Positions 37,550-48,520 are shown, numbered from the stretch's first letter. The stretch: DNA of 64,000 nucleotides from Lycium barbarum (GCF_019175385.1 NC_083338.1:69014712-69078711), one strand, 5' to 3'. Program-made: numbers and translations. Notes: generated from the sequence alone by a model not told the origin.

Positions 37550-38479
37550 GCAAGTATGTGTAAAGTTGGAATATTGAAAGAATGAAACTAACAAATGGTA
37601 AACTTGACCATTTCCAGATTTTGGACGAAATTTGGATTGACGCCAAGCGAGCGTAACGCGTCATCAAGGTATGTGAAGCATTTCCCTATGTTCCTAGGCA
37701 TGTTCTGGATGTGATAGGCTCGGCCGCGAGCCTTAAGTACGACTCCGTTCCCCGGAATTCGAGACGGAAAACCGCTCCAATTCCTTCAATTCAATTGAAG
37801 CTATTTTTCTTACAAATTGCCTTTAAAGTGAATTTTTGTACAAAACTTCCCTAAACGGAGTCGGAACACTTCCAAACGACTATGGATGACCTCATAAGGT
37901 CTATTAGCAATAATTTACCTATGTAGCCTCGAGTTGGTCCGAGGCGGGTCCACAAGGCCCGATATCTTCTGTAAAATTTTAAATACTTCCGTTTTGGTCC
38001 GATTTTCTCTAAAAACTTCTGGACTATTATTTTGTGTATTATATGGCTATTTTTGCGTAATTCATACAAATGATTTTGGAACATCTGAGAATCCGATTCT
38101 GATGATAATCTGTCGTGCCTTCCCAACTAGGACATAGGCGCGTACTATGCATACTATCTGGATATTTTGATTTTGGCTCGCCATTTGGCACCCTTCAGTT
38201 TGATCGAGTCTGTATGTTGAGTCTGTATGTAAGTAGTTTCTCATTTATCGGTTCGTGTCTGTCCCAATGCATTCTTTCACTGCGACCCGGGCCAGGTTCT
38301 GTTATCGTGCATATTTCTCTGCATTGTTCACCGCGTCCCTCGGCGTACGGGCCGGGCTCTGTATGTCTGTATGATATTATGATTTGTGTATGGGGATGGC
38401 GGCCAGGATGGCATATGATCTGATCTGATTCTGTCTGTCCACCGCGTCCCGTACTAAGAGGGCCGGGTTCTGTTACCGC

Positions 38480-38870
38480 GCCCCCAGACAGGGCCGGGAT
38501 CTGTATGAATGTATGCGTGTGCTATCTATATTTATATAAGCACATGCCTCTGTATGATTCTGTATGACTCTGTACTACTCTGCATGCATAATTCTGTCCG
38601 ACATACTTCTGTCTGTCTGTGTGAAAGACGACTACGTCTGTATGTCCGTATGGATTCTGATTCTGTATGTCCGTATGGATTCTGATTCTGCTCGTCTGTC
38701 CGTATTATGATTCCGTTTGTCTGTCCGAACCATAATTCTGTTTATTTGTATGGTACACGGTTCTGTATGTCTGTCTGGATCATGACTCTGTCCGTCAGTC
38801 TGATTTATGGTTCTGTTTGTTATATTTCTGTGACTCCGGTTCGGACTATGTTTATATCTGTTATGTTCTG
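38480..38870 (+). repeat. TCTGTATG-rich degenerate tandem tract in LTR I
   Basis: Many imperfect copies of CTGTATGTCTGTC, TCTGTATG and GGATTCTGATTCTG lie head to tail. The best pair is TCTGTATGTCCGTATGGATT repeated near 38637 and 38661. The tract is specific to this LTR copy in the window. Confidence 0.75.
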
Positions 38871-38880
38871 CTTTACATAC

Positions 38881-38920
38881 TCGGTACATTTTTCGTACTG
38901 ACCCCCGTTCTTCGGGGGCT
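38881..38920 (+). other. LTR double hairpin, copy in I
   Basis: The first stem is TCGGTAC with GTACTGA (one wobble). The second stem is CCCCCG and CGGGGG around TTCTT, one pair longer than in K. Confidence 0.78.
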
Positions 38921-39365
38921 GCGCTACATGCCCGCAGGTACCGACGCACCAGGTGATACGCCGCCAGCGTAGGTTTCTGATTCAGCTGTTTTGAAGAGCT
39001 CCTTTGATCCGGAGCGTATATTTTTGGTATATATCTCCTGTCTTCTGTATACTCTGTATGTATGGATATTCTGGGTACGGCGGGGCCCTGTCCCGTCATA
39101 TGACTCTGTATGTCTGTAGAGGCCTGTAGATAGATGTGTGGGTTACGGGTTTCGTCTGTATGCTAGCCTTATCGGCTTATATGCAAATTTCTGTATGTTC
39201 AGATATATATATGTTTTCGCGCGTGCCGTAGTTGTATCGACCTACTTTTGTAACTTCTGTTTTAAAAAGAAAAAAAAAATCCGTATGATTTGAAATTCGG
39301 TTGGGTAGGTATGTACGGGTACCCAGTTGGGGTACCAGTCGCGGCCACGGGGTTGGGTCGTGACA

Positions 39366-40127
39366 AGTCCCCTCGATGCTGACCACGACTACCTGTCGAG
39401 ACCCCCAACACTTCCCTTGCTACCACCCTAATGCAACTAGCCGTCTTATCCCACATACTGGTAGCATCCCCACTACTATCCCAGGCCCCCATATCCTTCA
39501 ATTTCTCTCCCATCTCCAGGGCACTAATCGTGGTCAAACTCCCCCATCTGATCCTAGGTCGGTCCTCCACGACCCTCTTCTTCCTCGTCATCTTGATCGC
39601 TAAATCCATCACCAAGAGCTTATGTCGGGTTGTAAGATATTCGCTCGAGATGACCTTACAATCTTTGGACAGACTTTTATCATCCTTCCTAAGGAGTAAA
39701 AAGTCTATCTGAGTCTTAGCCACCGAACTACGGAAGGTTACTAAGTGTTCCTCCTTCTTTGAGAAACTCGAATTGGCTATCACCAACCCATAAGCTCTTG
39801 CAAAATCCAAAAGTGAGACTCCTCCTCCATTCCTGTCCCCGAAGCCAAAGCCTTCATGCACATCATCATAACCTCTCGAAATAGGCCCGATGTGTCCATT
39901 GAAATCACCTCCCACAAATAGCTTCTCAATAGGCGGTATGCCTCCCACTAATTCGTCCAAATCCTCCCAAAAACGCCTCTTCTCCTCGTCGCCTAAGCCC
40001 GCTTGCGGCGCATATGCACTAATAATGTTCAAAGTGAGTCCTTCAACGACCACCTTAATCGACATCATCCTATCAGTGGCTCTCCTAACCTCTACCACCT
40101 GATCCCTTAATTCACTATCTACTAAAA
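39366..40127 (-). pseudogene. LINE endonuclease domain, 5'-truncated
   Basis: The minus-strand frame runs from about 40126, before residue VDSELRDQVVEVRR, to the LTR I junction. It shows exonuclease-endonuclease-phosphatase features: NIISAYAPQAGL, then FVGGDFNGHIG (catalytic GDFN), the segment GFGFGDRNGGG, and TQIDFLLLRKDD, with RHKLLVMDL holding the late His. The first part of the domain, including the early catalytic Asn/Glu, is missing because the LINE is truncated at 40127. The frame reads on for about 35 codons into LTR I by chance. Confidence 0.88.
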
Positions 40128-40141
40128 ATTACCAAATTTAG

Positions 40142-40309
40142 TTGATAAGTGAATCACGAGGGAATTCAAATCAATTTCCTTTTAAACGGATATCCATCAT
40201 TTTTGGAAGGTAGAATGATTGAATAGATTCAACAAATGCAATTATTAATGGACCAAAATAAACGAATCATATTACTATAATGGACCAAAAAAAAAAACGA
40301 ATCATATTA
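40142..40309. repeat. Host flank with a short tandem duplication
   Basis: At 40247-40309 the segment AATGGACCAAAA, an A-rich stretch, CGAATCATATTACT occurs twice head to tail. The rest is unassigned AT-rich DNA. Confidence 0.6.
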
Positions 40310-40553
40310 CTTCTCAGTTCCAATTTATGTGATATAGTTTGAATGAGCATATAGTTCAAGGAATAAAGAAAGACTTTTGAATCTTGTGGTCTAAAACAAG
40401 CCAAAAATAGTTATGTGGTTATAGATCATCTCGTTAAGCGTAAAAAGTAAAGTTTAAAATTAAATTGTTGCCAAATAAGGAAATGTATCGTTCTTTCTGG
40501 GACCGATTAAAAAGGAAAGTGTATCACATAAACTGATACGGAGGGAGAGGGAG
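40310..40553. mobile_element. Stowaway-type MITE
   Basis: About 244 bp, flanked by TA. Ends are CAGTTCCAATTTATGTGATA and the inverted TATCACATAAACTGATACGG then AGGGAG. The interior includes GTGGTCTAAAACAAGCC, also present in the copy at 49130-49373. Confidence 0.85.
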
Positions 40554-40682
40554 TATTATATTAATAAATGATCATTTATTACCAAGCATATAGTGTGTCA
40601 TGGGAGTTTGTGGGCTCAATTCTCCCTCTCCACTTCGTCCTTTCCCTCATTGATCCCGATAAAATTGAAAAATAAAATAATA

Positions 40683-40960
40683 CTCCATCCGGTCAAAAAT
40701 AATTGAGATTTTAGACTTAGCCACATGGATTAAAGAATTTACTTACTCCTAAAAATTTAGAGGTGTATTGACTAAAGTATCCTTAATTAAGGGGGCTTTG
40801 AAACTATAACAAGCATTAAATTTGTTCATTGAATTAAGAATGTGACAAGGGTAAATTTGAAAAAAAAAATGAAATACCTCCTTGATGGACTAAAAGCCTC
40901 AATTAATTTGGACAACTTTTAGAGGTTAAAAAATCCTCAATTCTTTTGACCGGAGGGGAG
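40683..40960. mobile_element. Stowaway-type MITE, second family
   Basis: About 278 bp between TA dinucleotides. The inverted ends are CTCCATCCGGTCAAAAATAA and its partner TTCTTTTGACCGGAGGGGAG, longer and better matched than in the neighbouring MITE. Confidence 0.88.
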
Positions 40961-41024
40961 TAAAGGAAAAAAAATATCAAGTCAATGATGAGTTTGGGTG
41001 GAAAATAATCTTTTTTTTGTGCAA

Positions 41025-41422
41025 ATTGCCTTTCAAATACATTGATCTTTAATTTTTGCCCTTCGCCTAATACCATGAGGTTTGGGGTTAGAACCCCGGC
41101 TCAATAAGAAAACAAAATTCACAAGGCAGAGTTTCGTAGCAAAGTTAGGTCTATTTGGGCCAAAGTTTGGCCTTAAGGTAGAGTTTTGTAAAATTATAAC
41201 TGAGTAAATTTTTTTTTTTTTTTTGCTTTAATGCAAACCTCTACCTTGAAGGCCTAACTTTACTATGAAATTCTACCTTATGTTTTTTTTTTAATTAAAC
41301 AGGGGTTTGAACTCAGAATCAAAGAGTTTTAGAGAAGAACAACAATTAAAGACCACCAATTTGAGGGACAAAAATTAAATACCACCATCGAATAAGGCAA
41401 TCGGGCAAATTGCCCTTATCAA
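41025..41422. mobile_element. Foldback-type nonautonomous element
   Basis: The left end has GCAAATTGCCTTTC, ATCTTTAATTTTTGCCC and GAACCCCGGCTC. The right end carries the inverse order: GGTTTGAACTC, GACAAAAATTAAATACC and GGGCAAATTGCCC. The interior holds inverted copies of CTACCTTGAAGGCC and GGCCTTAAGGTAG. It resembles the larger element at 45319-46216, including the tRNA-like GGTTCGAACACCGGCTC box. Confidence 0.6.
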
Positions 41423-41582
41423 GTGTGCTTTATTGATACTTTACAGAAACTATAGATGTTACACCTCGGAAATTTTTCCGTACTTGTGTGATGAGTAGAA
41501 CAATGAAGGACTTGAGTGTATGGTGTTTTACTAAGTCGGGAATGGATAATTTTGCATTTTTGGAAATAATAAAGTTGCAGAA

Positions 41583-41985
41583 AATTTTTCACCCAGTGGT
41601 CGTATATGGCACTATACGGCCCTTAAAGTGATTTACGGACCGTATAGTGCAGTCGTCTTTCATTGCGTCAAAAATCTCAAGTTTCTGTTAAGTGTTGAAA
41701 TGGTTAAAAACGACCCAGAATACGGCCCGTAAACTGGTTTACGGACCGTAAACCAGGTCGTAAACCACCAGGTCCCTCAGCCAAGACTTTCTGTAAATGG
41801 CGAAAATGATTAAAAACGACTTGGAGGACGGCCCGTAAACTGATTTACGGACCGTAAACCCCAGTCGTAAAGTGCCATGACACTCAGCCAAACCTTATAT
41901 TTTTGAATTGCTTAAACACGATCATGGAAGATGGACCGTAAACCACAATACGGTCCGTAAACTGCAGTTTACGACCACTGTTCAT
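41583..41985 (+). repeat. Palindrome array near the start of LTR D
   Basis: Four units at about 116-bp spacing each contain a palindrome of the TTTACGGACCGTAAA type, and three contain GTAAACTGRTTTAC. A typical unit is GGCCCGTAAACTGGTTTACG then GACCGTAAACCAGGTCGTAAA. Arms vary between units while the central ACGGNCCGT is retained. Confidence 0.8.
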
Positions 41986-43500
41986 CCCGACAAAAATTCA
42001 TTAAACATCAGCTTTTGAGTTATTAAAAGGAACTTAGGCCTCATTTTATTTCATTCTTCATTCATACAACTCAAGAACACTCTAGAACTCTCCAAATACT
42101 TCCTCCATAAGAATCCAAGAGAATCAAGGGGAAGCTAAAGATCAACAACACAAAACCTATGTAATCAAGTGCAAGAACACATCAAGGGATCATCTAAGTC
42201 AAGTAATTCCCAAGAAGGTGAAACTAGGGTTTTGTCCAAAGTGAAGTATTGCAACTCAAGACTTGTTCAACCAACATCCAAGGTAAGTTCCATGATATAT
42301 TCATGTTGTTCAAGGCATTGAAAGGCTTAGACACTTGAAATGTAGAAGAACATAGAAATGGGTCATTATTAAGTGAATAGTGACATGAATGAATGATAGT
42401 GGAATTGAACTACGAATATTGGAGTGTTGTGAGTACAAATACGTTATAAATGATGTTTATATCATGAAACAAGCGTTAAACGCATGAAAATGCAAGGACG
42501 AGTCATTAGGCTAATTATGAGGGAAATTGGAGGAAAATGGTGGATTTTGCTAAATGTACGTAAACGACGATTGTTGATTTCGATATTGTGAGTAATGCTA
42601 TGAATGTTGGGAGTTAATATAAAGCATGGGAAAAATATTATAAACAAGAGAAGCGTTGTCCGACTTCTCCTAGAATTAGCGACGCGTTCTTGTAGTTAGT
42701 ATGCTAATGTTGATATGAATTCTTTATGAAGGTAACGACGCGATATTGAAGGAGAACGAGTGAGCGATATCTTAGCTAAACGACCAAGGTATGTGAGGCT
42801 AGTCCCTTCTTTCTGATGGCATGAATCTTGTAGCACGAAATTCCTATTCTCTTCATGAGTTCCTATAGTCCGAAAGGCTAAGAGTCTAACTCCTTAATGT
42901 CTATATAAGATGAGGAATACGATATGATGATGCTAGTATAATGATGACGTTAATTATCGCTTACACTCACCTTATGTACTAGTTCCTTCAAGGTGAGGCA
43001 GAGTATCAATAGTTGTTCCATAATGGAATCGGGGGATCACGACCTTACGTCACCCCGATAGAGTAAAGTTGATCTTGAGCCTTATGCATGTATTACAATG
43101 AGATAAGTATTTTATGATGAGTATATTATTATTATGAGCATTTTATGATAAGCATGACATGAGCATTTCACACCGTGCCTAGTTGGCCGGGCAGTCACCG
43201 CCAAGGTGGGCAGCTATACGGATACACCATGACCTTCGGGCATGGGCAGACACCACTAGTGGGCGGCATGATATGGTACCCCGGACGCGGGAGGCCTGGA
43301 CGCGGGCTAATATTATTGATTATCACACCGTTCCGACATGGACGGGCAGCTTGCATATGATGCATATATGTTATGAGGATGAGTATGAGTAAGATGGCAC
43401 GCATGATTTCCTTTATGATTATCAGACAGATCCAGATATTTCATGTTGATGTTATCACTATATGGTTGATGTTTTCTTTCATTGTTTATGCTTCTCATAC

Positions 43501-43541
43501 TCAGTACAACATTCGTACTGACGTCCTTTCTTCGGACGCTG
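43501..43541 (+). other. LTR double hairpin, copy in D
   Basis: The first stem is TCAGTAC with GTACTGA, perfect. The second stem is CGTCC with GGACG around TTTCTTC. Against the CCCCC/GGGGG copies both arms have changed together, which is direct support for pairing in the RNA or single-stranded DNA. Confidence 0.82.
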
Positions 43542-43990
43542 TGTTCATGCCCACAGGTAGACAGAGAGGAGAGCTTGGCCCAGATCCTCAGTAGCAGTCA
43601 GCTGGTTGAAAGCACTCCATCGCCCGGAGGTGCTTAGGACTATCCTTTTGGTATATATGCATATTTTGGGCACGACGGAGTCTTGTTCCGTCCATGTATA
43701 TACAGTATGTTAGTAGAGGCTCGTAGATACGCAGTGTGGGTTATATGGTCTCACAAGACGTTTTCATATGCGTGTATATTATTTTGATGGCCGAAAGGCA
43801 ATTGTATATAAAGTATTTATGTTTGTTTAATTATGATTTTCCTACAACTGGTATGTAAATTGATAAAAGAATATTAGATGGGCAAGATAAGTAGTAGAGT
43901 GAGCGGTGCTCGGTAACTAGCTCCGGGTACCCGTCGCGGCCCCTAGCTGGGTCGTGACAATAGACAAAAAGAAAAGAAGAAAGGAATTTT

Positions 43991-45242
43991 TACGCGTTAT
44001 GACTACTTCTAATACATAATTAGTGATAATAACTACCTTTTATTTTAATTACTAATAATAACTAAATACTTTTCTAATTTAACTATTATAGCTACACAGT
44101 AACTTTCAGTTACCATTTCACAAATATACCTAAAAATTAGCACCCCCAATGCCATATCTCCTTTTAATGGTAACAATATTAATCACTTAATATACATTAT
44201 CATTCTCTCTCCTTTTTCATAAATTCTTACCTTTTTAAAAAGGAAAGAATCTGTGAATGCCCAGTGAAATAGTCGTCTTCTTCCTCTCTTCCCCCTTCTT
44301 CAAAAATTTCACTTCCATTCTCACCAATCAAAAAGTTTTTTAGGGTTTTGAGAAAGTTTTTTAAGGTTTTGAGAAGACGAAAAATATATGTATTTGTGTG
44401 TGTTCTATGATATAACTACCAATTGTTGTGGTTGGTGGTGTATTTTTGTAAGTTTTTCTATATATTTGTGTATTTTGTTCAAATTAATTCCATCAGTTCA
44501 TCTAGTTTCAAAAACACGGGTGACACAAATACATGGTAAGTTTTCTATATATGTATGTATTTTGTTCAAATTAATCCCATCAAATACATGGGTGATGCAA
44601 ATTGTTACTCACACAAATACATGAGATTTAATATAAAATACATAGGGTTTGATTGGAAACTTCAAATACATAAGTTATGCTATCAAATACATGGGTAAAT
44701 AAAAAACGAAATCAATATTGAAAACTTCAAATACATTACCACTAAATACATTGGTGATGCAAATTGTTACTCATACAAATACATGATATTTAATATAAAA
44801 TACATGGAGTTTGATTGGAAACTTCAAATACATTAGTTATGCTATCAAATACATGGATAAATAAAAAACGAAATCAATATTGAAAACTTCAAATACATTG
44901 GCTGTTGAATGTTTTCAAATTTTGAATTTTTGATTTTTTACGTTTGAATGTTGAAGATTGGATGAAGGAATAGAAAATGGTTATGGAAAAGAAATCTAAA
45001 ATCTGATTTTGTGGAAGAGTATGATAAAAAATACCAATTAATAACTAATTAAATGATCTCACCGTTATGGCCTAAAATCAAGGGATATGTTTTCTTTTTT
45101 ACTGTGTTTCTATGAATTTACACGCATCAAATACATCCGAAAAAATGCCTTAATTTGGGAAAATATAGCTACAAATGGTAATATTTAAAAGGGTAGCTAT
45201 AAATGATAGGAAACTACCATAAGGTAGTCATTTGAGTAATTT
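43991..45242. mobile_element. Probable AT-rich TIR element (nonautonomous)
   Basis: The left end TTTTTACGCGTTATGACTACTT matches, inverted, the right end AAGGTAGTCATTTGAGTAATTTT imperfectly over about 23 bp. The interior is AT-rich and repetitive, with a 1.9-copy tandem of period 162 at 44591-44902 built from CAAATACATGGGTGATGC-like words. No transposase frame is seen. TSDs were not identified. Confidence 0.45.
44591..44902. repeat. Tandem repeat, period 162 bp
   Basis: GGTGATGCAAATTGTTACTC starts at 44591 and again at 44753. The following 150 bases repeat with a few changes. Words such as TTCAAATACAT recur within each unit. Confidence 0.88.
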
Positions 45243-45318
45243 TACCAAGAAGAAAATCGATAAGAGAAGATCAGGGGTGGGCCTAGAAGAGTGGAGGTGG
45301 GACTCGGCGAACCTCGAA

Positions 45319-46216
45319 CATTTTTTTGCGCGGATTGCCCTTCTTTTGGGGTGGTCTTTAAATTTTGCCCTCATATTTGTGGTCTTTAAATTTTGCCCCC
45401 CATATTGCTGGTCTTTAATTTTTACCCTTCGCGCTGCAACCCTGAGCTTCACGCAAAAATCATGAGGTTCTGGGTTCGAACACCGGCTCAAGCATAAATT
45501 AAAAAAAAAATCGCAAGGCAAGGTTTGGGTTGCGGGTTCGACATACACTTATTAAGCAATAACTAAAGTTATGCCGGACCCGGCATACTCAGGCCTTATG
45601 GGCAAACTTGGCATAAGTATGCCGGGTCCATCATAACTTTGGTTATTTCTTAACAAGTATATGTCGGACCCGGCATACTTATAGGCAGATCTTTTCCCAG
45701 TTATGCCTTATGGGGCATACTTTTAATTATGCCTTAAGAAAAAGTTTGCCTTGTGGGGCATATTTTTAGTTATGCCTTATGGGCAGACTTTTAGTCAAGA
45801 CATAACTAAAAGTATGCCCCTAAGGCGGAACTTTTGCCTAAGGCATAAACTTTGCCTTATAAGACGGGACTTATAGTTATGTCAGGTCCGGCATAACTTT
45901 AGTTATTTCTTGAAGAAAAGTTCGACCTTATGAGACATACTTTTAGTTATATCTTGTAGAGCACACTTTTAGTTAAGACATAACTAAAAGTTTATCTTGA
46001 AAAGTAAAAATAAAATAAAATTATATGTCTCAAGCCAAAGTCTGCCCCTATCGACAGACTTTTGGTTAAACATAACTAAAATTCTGTTGGTATGATATGG
46101 TGAAATTTAAATTCTGACTTGTGAGATTTTTTAAATTTTTTTGATTGAGCGGGCATTTCAAACGTGTAACTTTTTAAATGATTACAAATGTGAGGGGCAA
46201 AATTTAAAGGGCACCC
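45319..46216. mobile_element. Mutator-like MITE with 9-bp TSD, just upstream of the CAT start
   Basis: AACCTCGAA flanks the element on both sides (45310-45318 and 46217-46225). The inner parts of the ends are inverted: left CTTTAAATTTTGCCCTCATA, right (reverse complement) CTTTAAATTTTGCCCCTCAC. The interior is packed with inverted copies of GCATAACTAAAAGTATGCC and CGGACCCGGCATACTTAT. A 9-bp TSD fits Mutator-like elements. It ends 96 bp before the presumed CAT start codon, so it occupies the promoter or 5' UTR. Confidence 0.75.
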
Positions 46217-46311
46217 AACCTCGAATTGGTCAACCAAACCTTCGAATTGATCCCTAAACTAATTAAGAAGTGCTTGCGAAAGGCATAGGCCAAGCTTCGT
46301 TGTTTGATAAG

Positions 46312-46444
46312 ATGATGGACAAGAAGAGTGCATTTGGATGTTTGGTTAGGAGAAAGCGAGTTGATACTGCTACCCGAACAAGGCAAAGACTTTCAACTCA
46401 ACAATTGGCCAGAAAACTCTCTCTTTTCGACGTTACAGCCATTG
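46312..46444 (+). CDS. CAT: CAT exon 1
   Basis: It starts at the first of two adjacent ATG codons (46312 and 46315). It encodes the cytosolic N-terminus with FGCLVRRKRVD and LARKLSLFDVTAIG, as in CAT2/3/4. It ends ATTG followed by GTACGT, phase 1. Upstream in-frame sequence to 46270 lacks an ATG. The 5' UTR is unclear because a MITE ends at 46216. Confidence 0.8.
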
Positions 46445-48520
46445 GTACGTTTATTTCCATTCTCCTACATCCCTTTTATGTACAACTTTCTTGATGCCCC
46501 TTTTGCCATTGCCACCAAGTAAACTAAACATTATATGTATGAGTCTTCTAAAAGATGTCAATTGGTAATGTAAGATAATAATATTTGAAGAGCTTTTTTG
46601 TTACAACCCTTGCGCCGGAGGAAGGGATTGAGGGGAAGAACAAATTCTGTCAAGGGTAAACTAACAGAAGGACTTGGAGAATTCACAATGACTTGGAGAA
46701 TTAATAGAATAGGGTAAACTAACTGTGCAACTGCTTAAAGCACTAATACTTCCTTTTTCCCTATGAAATCCGTTTCCAGAGAAAGATAAAAATAAGTGAG
46801 AAGTAGCATGAGTGTGAAGGGATTAAATTAAAACGACAAATTTCAGCAACAAACACTGCTACTGCGGAAAATGTAGATGAAGCCGTACTTGTACCAATAA
46901 AAGAAAAAGAAACCTTTAACTACTACTCTTCTCCGTTAACCAGTGGAGAAACTGTGTTTTTCCTTAATCATTTTGGTGATTGACCAACAACTTAATTTGC
47001 GTTCATCAATATGGAAAACAAGGAGACAAGTTCTACAACATCATAAAGAATCAGTCAGCAACGGAAATATGGTTCTAATGCGGGAGAAATCTGATAAGAA
47101 GAATGTTGATGAGCTATGGATATGCAGCTTACTTCACGAAGCATCGAAAGAAGGCGGAGCAGCTTTAATAGGTGGAAAGCATAGGACTAACTTTCCACTT
47201 ATTTTTGTTCTCAGAAATACAACAGTTACGGGAGATTTATTAGCATTGCGGACGTACATGGGAAAACAGGCCAAAGGTCACATGAGGAGATATTGCCATT
47301 AAACTAGAAAGATTTATACATAGAAGGAGACCAAAAATATAAGAGCTACGACCACCTAAAATTCACAATACTTTTTCTCAGACAGTTCAGGAGAGCTTAT
47401 GGACACCAACAAATGGAAATATCAAAGAAAATCACTTGGTTGGCAGCCCTATTAGAATTTTGGTACAAACGCTAAGGAAAATAATCTCTTGAGCAAGTGT
47501 TTTGTTGGTAGATTATCCAACGAGCTTGTTTAGATCCCCACAAGAACGGAAATCGGCAAGTCGGTGAGCAGTAAATGGAATAATACAATCGGCGTTTAAG
47601 AATTTCCTGGTTTCCACTTTTTGTTTGCATTTCCAACCAAGAGGATGGTGGAGGAAGTTATGCAGCAACTTTAGAGGTGGAAAAATGCAACCTTGAAGCT
47701 TAGCTGTTGGACTCCGAAGTCGGCATGCGTTCCCGTGGACTGTGGACACAAGGTTTGACTGGGTGTGGGTAAGAATCATCGGCTTGCCTTTAAACCTATG
47801 GTTGTCTAAAACCATGAAAGAAATATGAGATAAGTGGGCTGACAACTTTCTAGAACTAGCTTTGTCTTCATTGGAGAAAGCCGACATCCATGAGGATCAA
47901 ATCCAGGCTCCAAATTAGTTACACCTAATCAATCATAAGAACGAGGATCATGAAGTGATGAATTCTGAATGGGAGATGAAAACAGTGATGGTAATCTCAC
48001 TAATAATGTCTTCGGTAAGAGACAATCAGGTGATGATGCATAGTAGTTCTGAAAAATGGGAGGTGGAAGTGTCATCTCTTTGGAGACTTGTCATCACTCA
48101 TCAGATAGCTGAGGAGGAAGCCTATCTTTGGGCTTATAGTAATGTTCTCCATATAGCAAATAAAAACCTGGTATCTTATGCATTTGATAATCCTTGAATT
48201 TGTCTATCTGGTGAGTCATCCTTTCTCCAAATCTCGGTCATCTGTTTCGCTTTGTGGAGCTTCTGTCTGACACCTTGAACTTTCGCTGAAATAACCGAGT
48301 GTTCATGTAAATTTCAAGTGCGTTTTTGACATTGTAAATGCTAATTGCTTGTTTTCATTATTCCCTGGATAGAGGACTGCATTTCCTTTTGCTTTTCAAG
48401 TAAAATTACACAGACAATACTTAGTTCTTATACGTTTCCCTCGATATAATCTCATTTGGACAGTGAGAGTTGATTTTCAAGCATCACTGATCTTTGATTT
48501 GTTAACCGTACTTCTGTCAG
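46445..48520 (+). other. CAT intron 1
   Basis: The borders are GTACGT and CTGTCAG. The intron is about 2.1 kb. It holds an unrecognised 119-codon plus-strand frame at 46943-47302 and a DUF4283-like fragment at 47754-47890; the rest is unassigned. The length and contents suggest a transposon-derived insert, but no ends were identified. Confidence 0.6.
47754..47890 (+). pseudogene. DUF4283-like fragment in CAT intron 1
   Basis: The plus-strand reading FDWVWVRIIGLPLNLW, then TMKEI, a TGA, then DKWAD matches the pattern W-V-x-V-x-GLP-x-LW that I associate with DUF4283, a domain common in plant retroelement gag/LINE ORF1 proteins. A Trp-Thr-Pro stretch lies just upstream in another frame. It is an isolated, frame-broken remnant. 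Confidence 0.5.

Larger units (their letters stand above)
35983..39365 (+). mobile_element. Solo LTR I inside the LINE
   Basis: The LTR is 3383 bp, starting TGTTACATCCGAC and ending GGGTCGTGACA, with the perfect TSD AGTCC at 35978-35982 and 39366-39370. It splits the LINE protein right at GQHRGD and DWWWNGEV, which rejoin in sense once it is removed. It holds the palindrome with one mismatch (37532-37549), a donor-like AAGGTATGTGAAGC near 37667, a TCTGTATG-rich repeat tract (38480-38870) and the double hairpin (38881-38920). Confidence 0.92.
33786..40127 (-). mobile_element. 5'-truncated LINE (RTE-like), split by solo LTR I
   Basis: The minus-strand element has the order endonuclease (40126-39371), linker (35982-35703), reverse transcriptase (35670-34141), 3' untranslated region, then a TTG-type tail. 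It is flanked by ATTACCAAATTAG (33773-33785) and ATTACCAAATTTAG (40128-40141), the direct repeats left by target-primed insertion. It starts inside the endonuclease domain, so it was 5'-truncated on arrival. Lack of an RNase H domain, the endonuclease type and the TTG tail point to the plant RTE clade. Without LTR I the element is about 2.95 kb. Confidence 0.88.
41457..43959 (+). mobile_element. Solo LTR D
   Basis: The LTR is 2503 bp, starting TGTTACACCTCGG and ending GGGTCGTGACA, with the perfect TSD ATAGA at 41452-41456 and 43960-43964. It has a four-unit palindrome array near its start (41583-41985), the donor-like CCAAGGTATGTGAGGCT near 42785, and the double hairpin at 43501-43541. It belongs with E and G by its start. 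Confidence 0.9.

Noticed and set aside
39262..39365. C-terminal extension of the LINE endonuclease frame
   Set aside because: The last about 35 codons are read into solo LTR I after the LINE protein is interrupted; they are not LINE sequence.
46943..47302. 119-codon plus-strand frame in CAT intron 1 as a gene
   Set aside because: It has no recognised domain, no clear promoter or splice structure and is near a frame-broken DUF4283-like remnant, so it is left as part of the intron.
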